From Lachnospiraceae bacterium XBB2008 (GTDB taxonomy: Bacteria > Bacillota > Clostridia > Lachnospirales > Lachnospiraceae): a stretch of DNA of 64,000 nucleotides. The notes beneath the pieces are model-generated. The model was not told where the DNA came from, did no database searches, and worked only from the letters and a program-made list of their open reading frames with translations. Positions within the stretch are counted from its first letter, which is position 1; each line of letters opens with the position of its first letter. A program made the translations under genes and the position numbers. Below, in pieces: positions 37,110 through 45,471 of this stretch. The DNA is taken from contig FMVL01000003.1 in NCBI GenBank assembly GCA_900102235.1, positions 186,001-250,000 on the forward strand. The letters are read 5' to 3'.

Positions 37110-37610
37110 CTATGACTGACTCTTTTTCCTCTGATATCTGAGAAATCTGTAAGTAAGGTCAAAATAAACCTGTTCATCCGAATCAGCCGTGATCTCCCAC
37201 TCGCCGCTCGCATCCAGGTTGGGGAAAAATGCGTCCGCTTCGTATTCATGGTCGATCTTGGTCACATGGACCGTGTCAACATAGGGAAGCATCAGTTCGT
37301 ATACGCTTGCGCCGCCTATGATGTAGATATCCTTGTCATCATAATCGCGCAGCTTCATTATCAGTTCCTCAAGGCTTGCAACCACGATGGCATCGCCGGC
37401 CTTATAGTGCCTGTTATGAGAAAGGATTATGTTGGTCCTGCCTTCGAGCGGAGCCTGGTGCGGAAAAGTCTCGAGGGTCTTGCGTCCGAGCACGACCACC
37501 TTGCCCATGGTCTCGGAGCGGAACATCTTATGATCCGCGGGGATCCGGACGAGCAGCGAGCCTTTGTTGCCGATAGCCCAGTTCTTATCTACGGCTACTA
37601 TCATATTCAT
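37110..37610 (-). CDS. folA: Dihydrofolate reductase
   Basis: A 166-residue NADPH-dependent reductase that regenerates tetrahydrofolate. The N terminus MIVAVDKNWAIGNKG, GKVVVLGRKTLETFP, and YIIGGASVYELMLPYVD are the expected nucleotide- and substrate-binding segments. It lies 18 bp downstream of thyA, whose reaction produces the dihydrofolate it uses. GGAGG is 7 bases before the first ATG. Confidence 0.95.
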   Translation of the reverse strand: MNMIVAVDKNWAIGNKGSLLVRIPADHKMFRSETMGKVVVLGRKTLETFPHQAPLEGRTNIILSHNRHYKAGDAIVVASLEELIMKLRDYDDKDIYIIGGASVYELMLPYVDTVHVTKIDHEYEADAFFPNLDASGEWEITADSDEQVYFDLTYRFLRYQRKKSQS

Positions 37611-37628
37611 ATGCGTACCTCCGTGTAT

Positions 37629-38477
37629 TTATATCGCTATGGGGATATCCTCTACCTGAGGACCGGTAACGTAATCCTCCACTATCACATCGTTGCGGGT
37701 AAACTCATAGAAATCATGTATGTCCGGATTGAGATGCACGCGCGGTGCGGGGTAAGTCTCCCTGGTGATCAGTTCCTCGATTATCGGAACATGTCTGTCA
37801 TAGATATGCGCATCCGCGATCACATGAACGAGTTCGCCGGGGATCATATCGTTGACCTGAGCCACCATCATGAGCAGGACAGCATACTGGACCACATTCC
37901 AGTTATTTGCGGCCAGTACATCCTGGCTGCGCTGGTTGAGTACCATGTTTAAAACGAGCTTATCGGATGATGTGTCATGTGTCACATTATATGTCGCCGA
38001 GTAACAGCAGGGATCAAGTTTCCCTGTTGACAGATCATGAAACTGATAGAGGTTCGTCATGATGCGGCGGCTGTAGGGATTTTCCTTAAGCTGTCTTAAG
38101 ACGTAATCCATCTGGTCGGTCTCTTCACCCTTGTACATGAACTTCTCTCCGACCACATACCCGTATGCGGTACCTATGGACCCGTCGGGATCTGCCCACT
38201 CATCCCAGATATGGGAATGAAGGTCGTGGATATTGTTCGACTTCTTCTGATATATCCACAGCACTTCATCGGTGGCCGACTTGATCGCGGTCTTCCGAAG
38301 CGTTAATGCCGGGAATTCCTCTCTCAGATCATATCTGTTGACCACTCCGAATTTCTTGACGGTATATGCGCTCGAACCGTCCGGCCAGTGAGGACGGACC
38401 TGTTCTCCCTTGGTGTCGGTGCCGTTATCTAAGATGTCACGGCACATGTTTATGAAGATCTCATCTGCTTTACTCAT
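37629..38477 (-). CDS. thyA: Thymidylate synthase (phi3T/ThyA class)
   Basis: A 282-residue enzyme that methylates dUMP with methylenetetrahydrofolate. The catalytic cysteine is in DPCCYSATYN; ADAHIYDRHV, LNQRSQDVLAANNWNV and the C-terminal IAI follow. Overall it is closer to the Bacillus ThyA/phage phi3T type than to the E. coli type (LWIYQKKSN and IWDEWADPDGSIGTAYG). The frame is open 32 codons upstream inside the nuclease gene; the ATG giving MSKADEIFINM, one base after that gene's stop, is preferred. Operon: nuclease-thyA-folA. Confidence 0.93.
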   Translation of the reverse strand: MSKADEIFINMCRDILDNGTDTKGEQVRPHWPDGSSAYTVKKFGVVNRYDLREEFPALTLRKTAIKSATDEVLWIYQKKSNNIHDLHSHIWDEWADPDGSIGTAYGYVVGEKFMYKGEETDQMDYVLRQLKENPYSRRIMTNLYQFHDLSTGKLDPCCYSATYNVTHDTSSDKLVLNMVLNQRSQDVLAANNWNVVQYAVLLMMVAQVNDMIPGELVHVIADAHIYDRHVPIIEELITRETYPAPRVHLNPDIHDFYEFTRNDVIVEDYVTGPQVEDIPIAI

Positions 38478-38478
38478 A

Positions 38479-40071
38479 TTATCTGTCCCACTTATCACAG
38501 AGCGAATTGATCTGATCGGCAAATTTAGCCAGATCCTTGTTCGTTCCGCCCTTATTATGCGCAATGACGGCAAGCAGTCTTGCCCCTGCTGCCTCGAGTC
38601 TTGCGAAGACCTCGGAAACGATCTTTTTCTTGGAGATCGGAACCGGCTCCGCTCTGAATATGTATTCCCCGTCTATAAGGTCAAACCTGGTTCCGCTGTA
38701 AGGAGCGTCAGCCTCGGCGTTCAAGTCATTCCTGATCGATGAAGTAAGTGCCTTTACGGCATCGTCATCGCCGTGTACCACGAAGTACCTTTCGGGAACA
38801 TTGGTAAAAGCGGCTGCCCACTTCATCAGGCCTTCCTTGTCGGCATGTCCGCTCAGGCCCGTCATCTGACAGATGGATGCCCTGACTTCTATGGGCTCAC
38901 CGAAGAGTTTGACTTCTTCGGCTCCCTCAACGAGTGCGCGTCCGAGTGTTCCGACAGCCTGATACCCCACGAAAAGGATCGTGGATTCCGGGCGCCAGAG
39001 GTTGTGCTTTAAGTGGTGTCTGATACGACCGGCTTCGCACATGCCCGATGCGGAAATGATGACCTTCGGCTCGGGATCCGAGTTGATGTATATGGATTCG
39101 TCGCTAGTGATGGTCAGTCTTAAGTTGGGGAACCTGATAGGGTTGATGCCCTTGTTGACCAGTGCGAGAGCATCCTCGTCAAAGCACTCTCTGATGTTTT
39201 TCTGGAATACGTTGGTCGCCTCCACGGCCATCGGAGAGTCAACGTATACGGGGAAGTTGTCATGCCCCGAAACCAGGTTCTCCGCTTTGATCTGACGTAT
39301 GAAATAAAGGATCTCCTGCGTTCTTCCTACCGCAAACGAAGGGATGACGAGATTTCCGCCTCTGTCAAATGTCTGCTGGATATAAGCCGCAAGTTCCTGA
39401 ACGTTGTTGCCTTTTGCCTTTTCATGGAGACGGTCGCCGTAGGTAGACTCCATTACCACGTAGTCGGCAAAACTTGTGTACTGGGGATCCTTGATCAGGG
39501 GCTGGTCGAAGTTTCCTATATCTCCGGAGAAAACGATCTTACGCTCTTCGCCTCTCTCCCTGGCCCAAACCTCGATACTGGATGATCCGAGCAGATGTCC
39601 CACATCGGTAAAGCGCACATCCACGCCTTCCGCTATGGTGATCTTCTCCCCGTAGGGACACGGAACGAGCATGCGGATCGTATTATCGGCATCTTCCATC
39701 GAATATGCCGGTATGACCTCGGCCCCGCCGTTACGCTTGTTCTTACGGTTCTTCCAGTCTGCTTCCTGCTGCTGGATATGAGCACAGTCACGCAACATGA
39801 TGCTGCACAGATCCGCAGTCGCATATGTACAGTAGATCTTACCTCTGAATCCGCCCGCATACAGCTTGGGAAGCATTCCCGAGTGATCGACATGGGCATG
39901 CGTAAGGAGCACGGCATCTATCATGGCATCATCGACAGGAAGGTTGGCGTTCTCATATACATTCACGCCCTGTTCCATACCGTAATCCACCAGGATGTTT
40001 ACGTCTCCAACGTTTAAGAAATGACAGCTTCCGGTGACCTCATGATCGGCACCTACAAACATTAATTCCAT
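38479..40071 (-). CDS. Beta-CASP metallo-beta-lactamase-fold RNA hydrolase
   Basis: A 530-residue member of the CPSF73/YsxA-type beta-CASP family, which cleaves RNA. The zinc motif is LLTHAHVDHSG near 56-66, with GHLLGSS and FSGDIG supplying further ligands. The beta-CASP motifs include the ESTYGDR, SFAVGRTQEILY and SASGMCEAGR blocks, and the C-terminal GLSGHADKEG holds the last histidine. No signal peptide. The substrate is unknown. It heads an operon with thyA and folA under its own promoter; GGGGAG is 7 bases before the ATG. Confidence 0.9.
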   Translation of the reverse strand: MELMFVGADHEVTGSCHFLNVGDVNILVDYGMEQGVNVYENANLPVDDAMIDAVLLTHAHVDHSGMLPKLYAGGFRGKIYCTYATADLCSIMLRDCAHIQQQEADWKNRKNKRNGGAEVIPAYSMEDADNTIRMLVPCPYGEKITIAEGVDVRFTDVGHLLGSSSIEVWARERGEERKIVFSGDIGNFDQPLIKDPQYTSFADYVVMESTYGDRLHEKAKGNNVQELAAYIQQTFDRGGNLVIPSFAVGRTQEILYFIRQIKAENLVSGHDNFPVYVDSPMAVEATNVFQKNIRECFDEDALALVNKGINPIRFPNLRLTITSDESIYINSDPEPKVIISASGMCEAGRIRHHLKHNLWRPESTILFVGYQAVGTLGRALVEGAEEVKLFGEPIEVRASICQMTGLSGHADKEGLMKWAAAFTNVPERYFVVHGDDDAVKALTSSIRNDLNAEADAPYSGTRFDLIDGEYIFRAEPVPISKKKIVSEVFARLEAAGARLLAVIAHNKGGTNKDLAKFADQINSLCDKWDR

Positions 40072-40105
40072 ACGCGATCTCCCCCTACACTTAAGTCATG
40101 CTTTG

Positions 40106-40135
40106 ATTATATAGTCACGTTTGATAGTCAGGCAA
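40106..40135 (-). promoter_or_regulatory. Promoter of the nuclease-thyA-folA operon
   Basis: TTGCCT (40135-40130) and TATAAT (40111-40106) with an 18-bp spacer on the minus strand. The -35 box overlaps the last codons of the upstream TSCPD gene. The leader is about 28 nt with a GGGGGAG ribosome site. Confidence 0.55.
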
Positions 40136-40379
40136 GAGCCTCATCTATGGCTTTGGACAGCTGATCGGCACAGGATGTGCCCTTGAATCCGCACAGATTA
40201 CCCCTGAGGATATCGGCTGCCTCTTTGGCATCCTGCCCTTCCAGCAATCTTCCTATCGCTTTCAGATTACCGTTGCATCCGCCGGTAAACTTAAGATTAT
40301 GGATCTTTTTTTCATCATCGAGCTCGTACTCGATCAGAGTAGAGCAGACCCCCTTGGGGGAATAGGTGTGTTTTGTCAT
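40128..40379 (-). CDS. TSCPD-domain protein (TIGR03905 type)
   Basis: An 83-residue protein with CSTLIEYELDDE, KFTGGCNGNLKAIGRLLEG and GFKGTSCADQL, matching the short stand-alone TSCPD family. The domain is otherwise found at the C terminus of vitamin B12-dependent ribonucleotide reductases. Four cysteines suggest metal or redox chemistry, but the role is not known. GGGAGG has 8-base spacing to the second of two close ATGs, which is used as start. It lies 35 bp after the hybrid kinase gene. Confidence 0.85.
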   Translation of the reverse strand: MTKHTYSPKGVCSTLIEYELDDEKKIHNLKFTGGCNGNLKAIGRLLEGQDAKEAADILRGNLCGFKGTSCADQLSKAIDEALA

Positions 40380-40414
40380 CTTCATTACCTCCCGTATTCC
40401 GGTTTTTGAATATA

Positions 40415-43400
40415 TCAGTTCTGCTTTATCTTATCTATCAGTTCGATACAGCCTTCCGTATCGATGCTTTCTATCGCGCGGAAAAGTTCTTCGATCAGCT
40501 CACTTACGCCATCCGGGTAGGAATATCCTCTGAGCTTGTTCTGTGCCTCCTCCATGCCGTCCATGTCCAGATCGTCACAGGCGCCTGCCAGCTCATCCAG
40601 GATCCCGGACAGAACGTTTTCGTCTATGAGAGGAAGTTCTTTACCCTCATCGGGATCTGCCGCAAAGAAAGGCGCCAGATCCGAAAGGACTTCGCTGAAT
40701 GCATCAAGAAGGCCTCCTGTAGACGACCGGATGGTCTCGATGTCACCCGCCTTCCCGGCATGCTCCAGCATCTCGGCCATATCTCCGAGTTCTGCTGCTC
40801 CTATCTGGCGGGATGAACTCTTCAGAGCATGCACCCTGATCGTATAATCTTCCCAGTCCCCGGCTTCATATGCATCCTTTATCCCGTCATGCTTTTCCTG
40901 ACCGGACTTATAATATTCGCCTACGATCTTCTGATACAGAGAGGAGCTGCCTATGGCTTTCATCGCGCTCCTGCTGTCGAGGCCCTTATATTCGATCACC
41001 GTATCGAGCGTTTTGCCTTCGTCTGCCGTGGTCTCGGGTGCCCCCTCGATGATCTTCCCTGCGGGAAGCCACTTTCTGATGCATCTGATCAGGGTACGTA
41101 CCTCCACGGGCTTGGCAACGAAGTCATTCATTCCGGCTTTCAGGAACATGTCCTTCGCACTTTCCATGGCATTCGCGGTCAGTGCTATGATCGGCGTATC
41201 CTTGGCCGAATCGATCTTTTCACGGATATAATGAGTAGCCTCTATACCATCCATCTCCGGCATCATATGGTCCATCAGGATGATATCGAAGTCTTCCTTC
41301 TCAAGCATTTCTATTGCTTCCCGTGCACTCAGTGCGGAAGAGCATCTGACACGTATGGGATCGAGCAGACCTTCCGCGATGGTTATATTTATCCTGTTGT
41401 CGTCGACTATCAGGATCTTCGCTTCGGGTGCCGTGAAATCGACCGCAAAACGCTCGGACTCCGAAGCATGCGGTTTAGCATCGAGGTCATTGAGTATGAG
41501 CACCATGTTAAGCGTAGTTTCCGGTCTGCGAAGGATCCTGAGATTTGATCTGTCAGGCGTAAAAGCCGAATCAAACGCTACCGTGACACACCCGGTAAGC
41601 TCCGGATACTTATCCAGAACGGCTCTCATGGGATCGCCGTAATCGCTCTCCATCGTAAAAAGGTAATCCTTCCCGCCCGTAGGCACATACTCTTCGGCCC
41701 TGTTCAGAACATGACCGTCAACTCCGAGTCTTTCCATCTCATCCAGGAATAACCGGTAGATCAGAGGATCATCATCTATGCAGAATGCATGTTTATGTTC
41801 CGCATCTTTAACCGTCAGATCGGGAGTGGGATCCACAACTATCTGAGGTATGCTGAAGAAGAAATCCGATCCCTCGCCGTAAGTACTGGACACCCCGATG
41901 GTACCGCCCATTGCTTCCACGATGCTCTTGCTGATCGCAAGTCCGAGACCGGTGCCTTCAACGGAACGGTTCCGTTTGGAATCCACCTGCTGGAAGCTGA
42001 CAAAAAGCTTATCGAGGTCCTCTTCACGTATTCCCATCCCGGTATCCCGGACATGGTATTCCATCATGACCTCCAGAGCGGATATCCGGTGAACGGACAT
42101 CCTGATCTGAACAAAACCTTTCTGAGTGAATTTGACGGCATTGTTGGCAAGGTTGATGATGACCTGACGGATCCTCATCGCATCTCCCATGAGAACACGG
42201 GGAATATCCGGATCGGCCAGCACAAAGAATTCGATCGGTTTGGAACCGACACGCGTCTGCATGATATTGGCAATGTCGTTTATCTCGGACAGGGGCTCGT
42301 ATTTCTCGGAGATCAGTTCCATCTTGCCCGATTCGATCTTGGAGTAATCAAGTATGTCGTTGATGATATTTAAGAGATTTCGACCCGAATTCTTGATCTG
42401 GAGCAGGTATTCTTCGACAGTCGGCGGAAGTTCTTCTCTGAGTGACAGTTCCGCCATGCCGATAACTGCATTCATCGGAGTGCGGATCTCATGGCTCATG
42501 TTCGCAAGGAAGTCCGATTTCATCCGTGCCGCACGCTCGAGTTCCTCATTTGCCGCCCGCATGGCACGCATCTTCTGTATGGACTCGGAATTGTTATGAA
42601 GGACGAACGCGGTTCCCACATGCGTCCCTTCTTCTCCGAGATCATATGAACTGGCACTCAGGAAAAGTTCGAATCCCTCCTCCATGAGAGGAGCATCCGG
42701 CGGTGCATCATGAAGAAGATCCACGACCTCAACTCCCTCTACCATATCTGTATGGGAAAGCCATTCCCTCAGAAAATCAATGTCCTCAAAAGCCTTCTGA
42801 AGACGCTCCGGCATATTCTTCGTAACGGGCTCATTCATGTGGATCAGGTCATTGTTTTCATCGTACAGGATGAAGCCGTCGCTCATCTCATTGGCAAACG
42901 TAAGCAGATACCACTCCCTAAGTGTCCTGGTCGCGTAATAATTCGCATAGTAAAATACGATCAGGCATACGACCGTCATAAATAAGACCGGAAGCCAGAT
43001 CGGCCACTTGAAGAATACGGACATGCTCTCTACGGCAGACAGGATAGTCTGTATGGCTATCAGCGCGTAGAATCTGGGGCGGAACAGCCCTGCCGAACGG
43101 ACGCACTTGTCTATCATCATGATGATGATGATCAGGGCCGAAAAAAATGAAAGCTGCTGATAAATCGGAAAGCTGAAGAACACGGTGTACGACTTGTAGC
43201 CTTCGGCAAACCACCAGTTTTTTCCCAGGAATACATGTTTGGAAAAGCCGAGAGTTTTGATCCCGAAGAAATTGGCGCCGATTATCGCGATCTGATATAC
43301 GCAGGATATCACCGCAAGGATCATGTAAGGCTTCGAATTATGCTCCCTGCCCATGGTTATGCCGGCAACCATCCACAGAGCGGTCACGAACAACAGCGAA

Positions 43401-43603
43401 TGAACGATGAAGAAAAGAATGAAATATATCCTGGCCGTCTGGATGCTCTTACAATTGATCAGCAGATAGCACAGAATATCGCAGACAACAACCAGCGCAG
43501 CAGACAGGATATAGCCATAGTTTCTCCTCCTGACCCGCATCCCGAGGATCACGCATACCAGTGAGATCGCTGCCACTATGAAGAATACCGGACTGATGTT
43601 CAA
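40415..43603 (-). CDS. 7TM hybrid histidine kinase with receiver and Hpt domains
   Basis: The frame extends to an ATG inside the dctP-like gene, but GGGGAG six bases before a TTG at 43603, 14 bp after that gene's stop, marks the likely start (1062 residues; numbering from TTG). Seven transmembrane helices (about 5-225), a PAS-like segment (about 237-335), HisKA with His371 in MSHEIRTP, an HATPase domain (about 470-590), a degenerate receiver (about 604-707), a true receiver with Asp778 in LMDHMMPEMDG, and Hpt with His925 in RVHALKSSSR. All relay residues of a His-Asp-His chain are present; the final response regulator is not in the neighbourhood. Probably senses through the adjacent binding protein. 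Confidence 0.87.
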   Translation of the reverse strand: MNISPVFFIVAAISLVCVILGMRVRRRNYGYILSAALVVVCDILCYLLINCKSIQTARIYFILFFIVHSLLFVTALWMVAGITMGREHNSKPYMILAVISCVYQIAIIGANFFGIKTLGFSKHVFLGKNWWFAEGYKSYTVFFSFPIYQQLSFFSALIIIIMMIDKCVRSAGLFRPRFYALIAIQTILSAVESMSVFFKWPIWLPVLFMTVVCLIVFYYANYYATRTLREWYLLTFANEMSDGFILYDENNDLIHMNEPVTKNMPERLQKAFEDIDFLREWLSHTDMVEGVEVVDLLHDAPPDAPLMEEGFELFLSASSYDLGEEGTHVGTAFVLHNNSESIQKMRAMRAANEELERAARMKSDFLANMSHEIRTPMNAVIGMAELSLREELPPTVEEYLLQIKNSGRNLLNIINDILDYSKIESGKMELISEKYEPLSEINDIANIMQTRVGSKPIEFFVLADPDIPRVLMGDAMRIRQVIINLANNAVKFTQKGFVQIRMSVHRISALEVMMEYHVRDTGMGIREEDLDKLFVSFQQVDSKRNRSVEGTGLGLAISKSIVEAMGGTIGVSSTYGEGSDFFFSIPQIVVDPTPDLTVKDAEHKHAFCIDDDPLIYRLFLDEMERLGVDGHVLNRAEEYVPTGGKDYLFTMESDYGDPMRAVLDKYPELTGCVTVAFDSAFTPDRSNLRILRRPETTLNMVLILNDLDAKPHASESERFAVDFTAPEAKILIVDDNRINITIAEGLLDPIRVRCSSALSAREAIEMLEKEDFDIILMDHMMPEMDGIEATHYIREKIDSAKDTPIIALTANAMESAKDMFLKAGMNDFVAKPVEVRTLIRCIRKWLPAGKIIEGAPETTADEGKTLDTVIEYKGLDSRSAMKAIGSSSLYQKIVGEYYKSGQEKHDGIKDAYEAGDWEDYTIRVHALKSSSRQIGAAELGDMAEMLEHAGKAGDIETIRSSTGGLLDAFSEVLSDLAPFFAADPDEGKELPLIDENVLSGILDELAGACDDLDMDGMEEAQNKLRGYSYPDGVSELIEELFRAIESIDTEGCIELIDKIKQN

Positions 43604-43616
43604 TGATGACTCCCCG

Positions 43617-44606
43617 TTATCTGATCTCGGCCAGAAGTTCGGGATCGAATGAACCCGCGAACTCATCGACCAGCGATGAAGTAGCGCCTTTAAACTCTTC
43701 AAGGTTGGGATATGTCACATTCATCCCCGCTTCTTCAAGTTTCTGAATATAATCTTCGGTCTGTTCTCTGATAAGCTCCCTGTCTTTCTCCTGAGCATGA
43801 GCAGCAGCATCGAGAAGGATCTTTTGGTCGGATTCCGATAAGGAATCCCACACATCCTGCCTGATAACAAAAAGCATGACATCATAGCTGTGATTGGTTA
43901 TGGCCAGATTGTCCTGAACCTCGTACAGATCGTTGTTGTATATGACAGGGATCGGATTCTCCTGCGCATCAAACGTCCCGTTCTTAAGAGCATCATACAG
44001 TTCTGCAAATCCGAGTACCTCAGGTTCCGCTCCGAGTAAAAGCATGGTCTGCATGACGATCTGATTCTCAGGGATACGGATCTTTAAGCCGTCCATATCG
44101 GCAACACATTCCACCGGTCCCGCTGCTTCCGATGTGGTAACGCATCTGAAGCCGTTGTCAAAGTGACCCAGGACCTTGACGTTTACCTCGGTGAGTTCCG
44201 CTTCGGCTCTGGTCTCCACATCGCTGTCAACAAACTCCCACGCTTCTTCAAAATCATCAAACAAAAAGGGGAAAGCGGATATTCCGACATTCGGGGCATA
44301 ACTGGCAAAATTACCGGCACTCGATGCGGTGATGTCCAGCTCACCATTGACTACTCCGCTTATAAGCTCGGAATCCGAGCCGAGTTCTCCGTCCGTATGG
44401 ATATCCACGGTGATCCTTCCGTCCGTGGCCCTCTCCACTTCTTCTTTGAAAAGTTGTGTAGATACCACTCTCGGGTCCGATGCGCCGGTAGAAAACCCTG
44501 CCTTTAATACGAGGGTACCGTCATTCGGGCCGGAAGAAGCACATCCGCCGGAAACGGTCAGCGCCAGACATGTAAGGATCAGTATTGAAAAAAACCGTTT
44601 TTTCAT
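43617..44606 (-). CDS. TRAP-type (DctP family) solute-binding protein without transporter
   Basis: A 329-residue exported protein. After a basic signal peptide (MKKRFFSILIL) a lipobox-like SGGC suggests lipidation, though the -3 position is not ideal. The DctP fold is indicated by LKAGFSTGASDPRV, ELGSDSELISGVVNGELDIT, the GLKIRIPENQIVMQTMLLLGAEP stretch (two short segments here) and PVIYNNDLYEVQDNLAITNH. Ligands of this family are mostly small carboxylates. No DctQ or DctM gene is nearby; the next gene is a membrane hybrid kinase, so a sensory role is likelier than transport. It has its own promoter. Confidence 0.88.
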   Translation of the reverse strand: MKKRFFSILILTCLALTVSGGCASSGPNDGTLVLKAGFSTGASDPRVVSTQLFKEEVERATDGRITVDIHTDGELGSDSELISGVVNGELDITASSAGNFASYAPNVGISAFPFLFDDFEEAWEFVDSDVETRAEAELTEVNVKVLGHFDNGFRCVTTSEAAGPVECVADMDGLKIRIPENQIVMQTMLLLGAEPEVLGFAELYDALKNGTFDAQENPIPVIYNNDLYEVQDNLAITNHSYDVMLFVIRQDVWDSLSESDQKILLDAAAHAQEKDRELIREQTEDYIQKLEEAGMNVTYPNLEEFKGATSSLVDEFAGSFDPELLAEIR

Positions 44607-44650
44607 ATGATTAACCCATAAATTCAAGTATTTGTGACTATACATTATCC

Positions 44651-44659
44651 ATTATACCA
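44651..44659 (-). promoter_or_regulatory. Extended -10 promoter of the DctP/hybrid kinase pair
   Basis: TGGTATAAT on the minus strand fits the TGnTATAAT extended -10. No good -35 is visible, as usual for this class. The predicted leader is about 38 nt. Confidence 0.55.
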
Positions 44660-44677
44660 TATTTAGCGGTTTTATGC

Positions 44678-45436
44678 TTATTTCCCGTCGGGATTCATAA
44701 GCCTGCTGTTACCGGTGGAATAGTCGAGCTCCACCCCCGGCTGGACATTGTAGATAAATACATGAAAACAGATGCCGGCCCCCTTGTCTTCCACCGAATA
44801 AGCCTCGATCTCCACGCCTCTGGCAAGCAGTTCCTTTTTGTAAAAGTAAGGAGTAACGCGGTATAGGACGTGGCCGTTATACCCTTCGAGATAACGTATG
44901 ACCTGTTCTTCCCACGGAAGCATCAGAGTCTTGTTCATATAAGAGGTTCCGGTTATCAGATTGAGCGGATTGTCATTTTGTCCGGTCAGTGCATAAGCGA
45001 TGAGATGGCATCGGTTATACAAAAAAGGAGGATCGGAACTTATGAGGCCTTCATACCTGGCCTGCCTCCAGCCGCTGGGCTTAACCTCACCAATCTCGCC
45101 GCGGGGTGCTTTCGGCATCATGGAATCGTCAAGCATGGCCGTGGCAGTTCCGCATCTTCCCAGAAGATCAAGATCGCTGTAATGCTCTCCGGTCATATTC
45201 GCAATATCCCATTCATTGAAGCACGGAATGCCGCCGTTTAATTCTATGCAGTCTTCACCGGCATGATCGGGTATCTGCGACGGATCGGAATCGACGATGC
45301 TTAAGGACCCCCGTGAAGAATCTCCCGACAGTGGTCTTACGTTTCGAGGGATCAGAAGAACGCCCGCGCAGATGAGCAGGATCAGGAACAGGATCACCAA
45401 TATGGGGCCGAAATGTTTTGATGATTTGGATTTCAT
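44678..45436 (-). CDS. Membrane-anchored DNA/RNA non-specific endonuclease
   Basis: A 252-residue protein with one N-terminal transmembrane segment (about 11-30) and a secreted nuclease domain of the EndA/streptodornase group. The active-site block reads YNRCHLIAYALTG, with the catalytic His and a Cys where many relatives have Gly or Ser, then NLITGTSYMN (metal-binding Asn). HVLYRVTPYF and GICFHVFIYNVQPG are typical C-terminal blocks. Possible roles: extracellular nucleic acid use or DNA uptake; no competence genes are nearby. The start has no ribosome site, and TATCAT ends only 6 bases before it. Confidence 0.85.
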   Translation of the reverse strand: MKSKSSKHFGPILVILFLILLICAGVLLIPRNVRPLSGDSSRGSLSIVDSDPSQIPDHAGEDCIELNGGIPCFNEWDIANMTGEHYSDLDLLGRCGTATAMLDDSMMPKAPRGEIGEVKPSGWRQARYEGLISSDPPFLYNRCHLIAYALTGQNDNPLNLITGTSYMNKTLMLPWEEQVIRYLEGYNGHVLYRVTPYFYKKELLARGVEIEAYSVEDKGAGICFHVFIYNVQPGVELDYSTGNSRLMNPDGK

Positions 45437-45448
45437 AGTATTATGATA
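45418..45448. promoter_or_regulatory. Compact divergent promoters between nuclease and esterase
   Basis: The gap between the two start codons is 35 bp. For the plus-strand esterase TTGATG (45418-45423) and TATGAT (45442-45447) are 18 bp apart, the -35 lying inside the nuclease gene. For the minus-strand nuclease TATCAT (45448-45443) lies 6 bases before the ATG. The two -10 boxes overlap on opposite strands, so the polymerases should compete. Confidence 0.5.
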
Positions 45449-45471
45449 TCAAAAAGGAAAGGAGAACAAAA

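Noticed and set aside
37629-38573. Longer thyA start at 38573
   Set aside because: It lies inside the upstream nuclease gene and adds 32 Arg-rich residues not found in ThyA.
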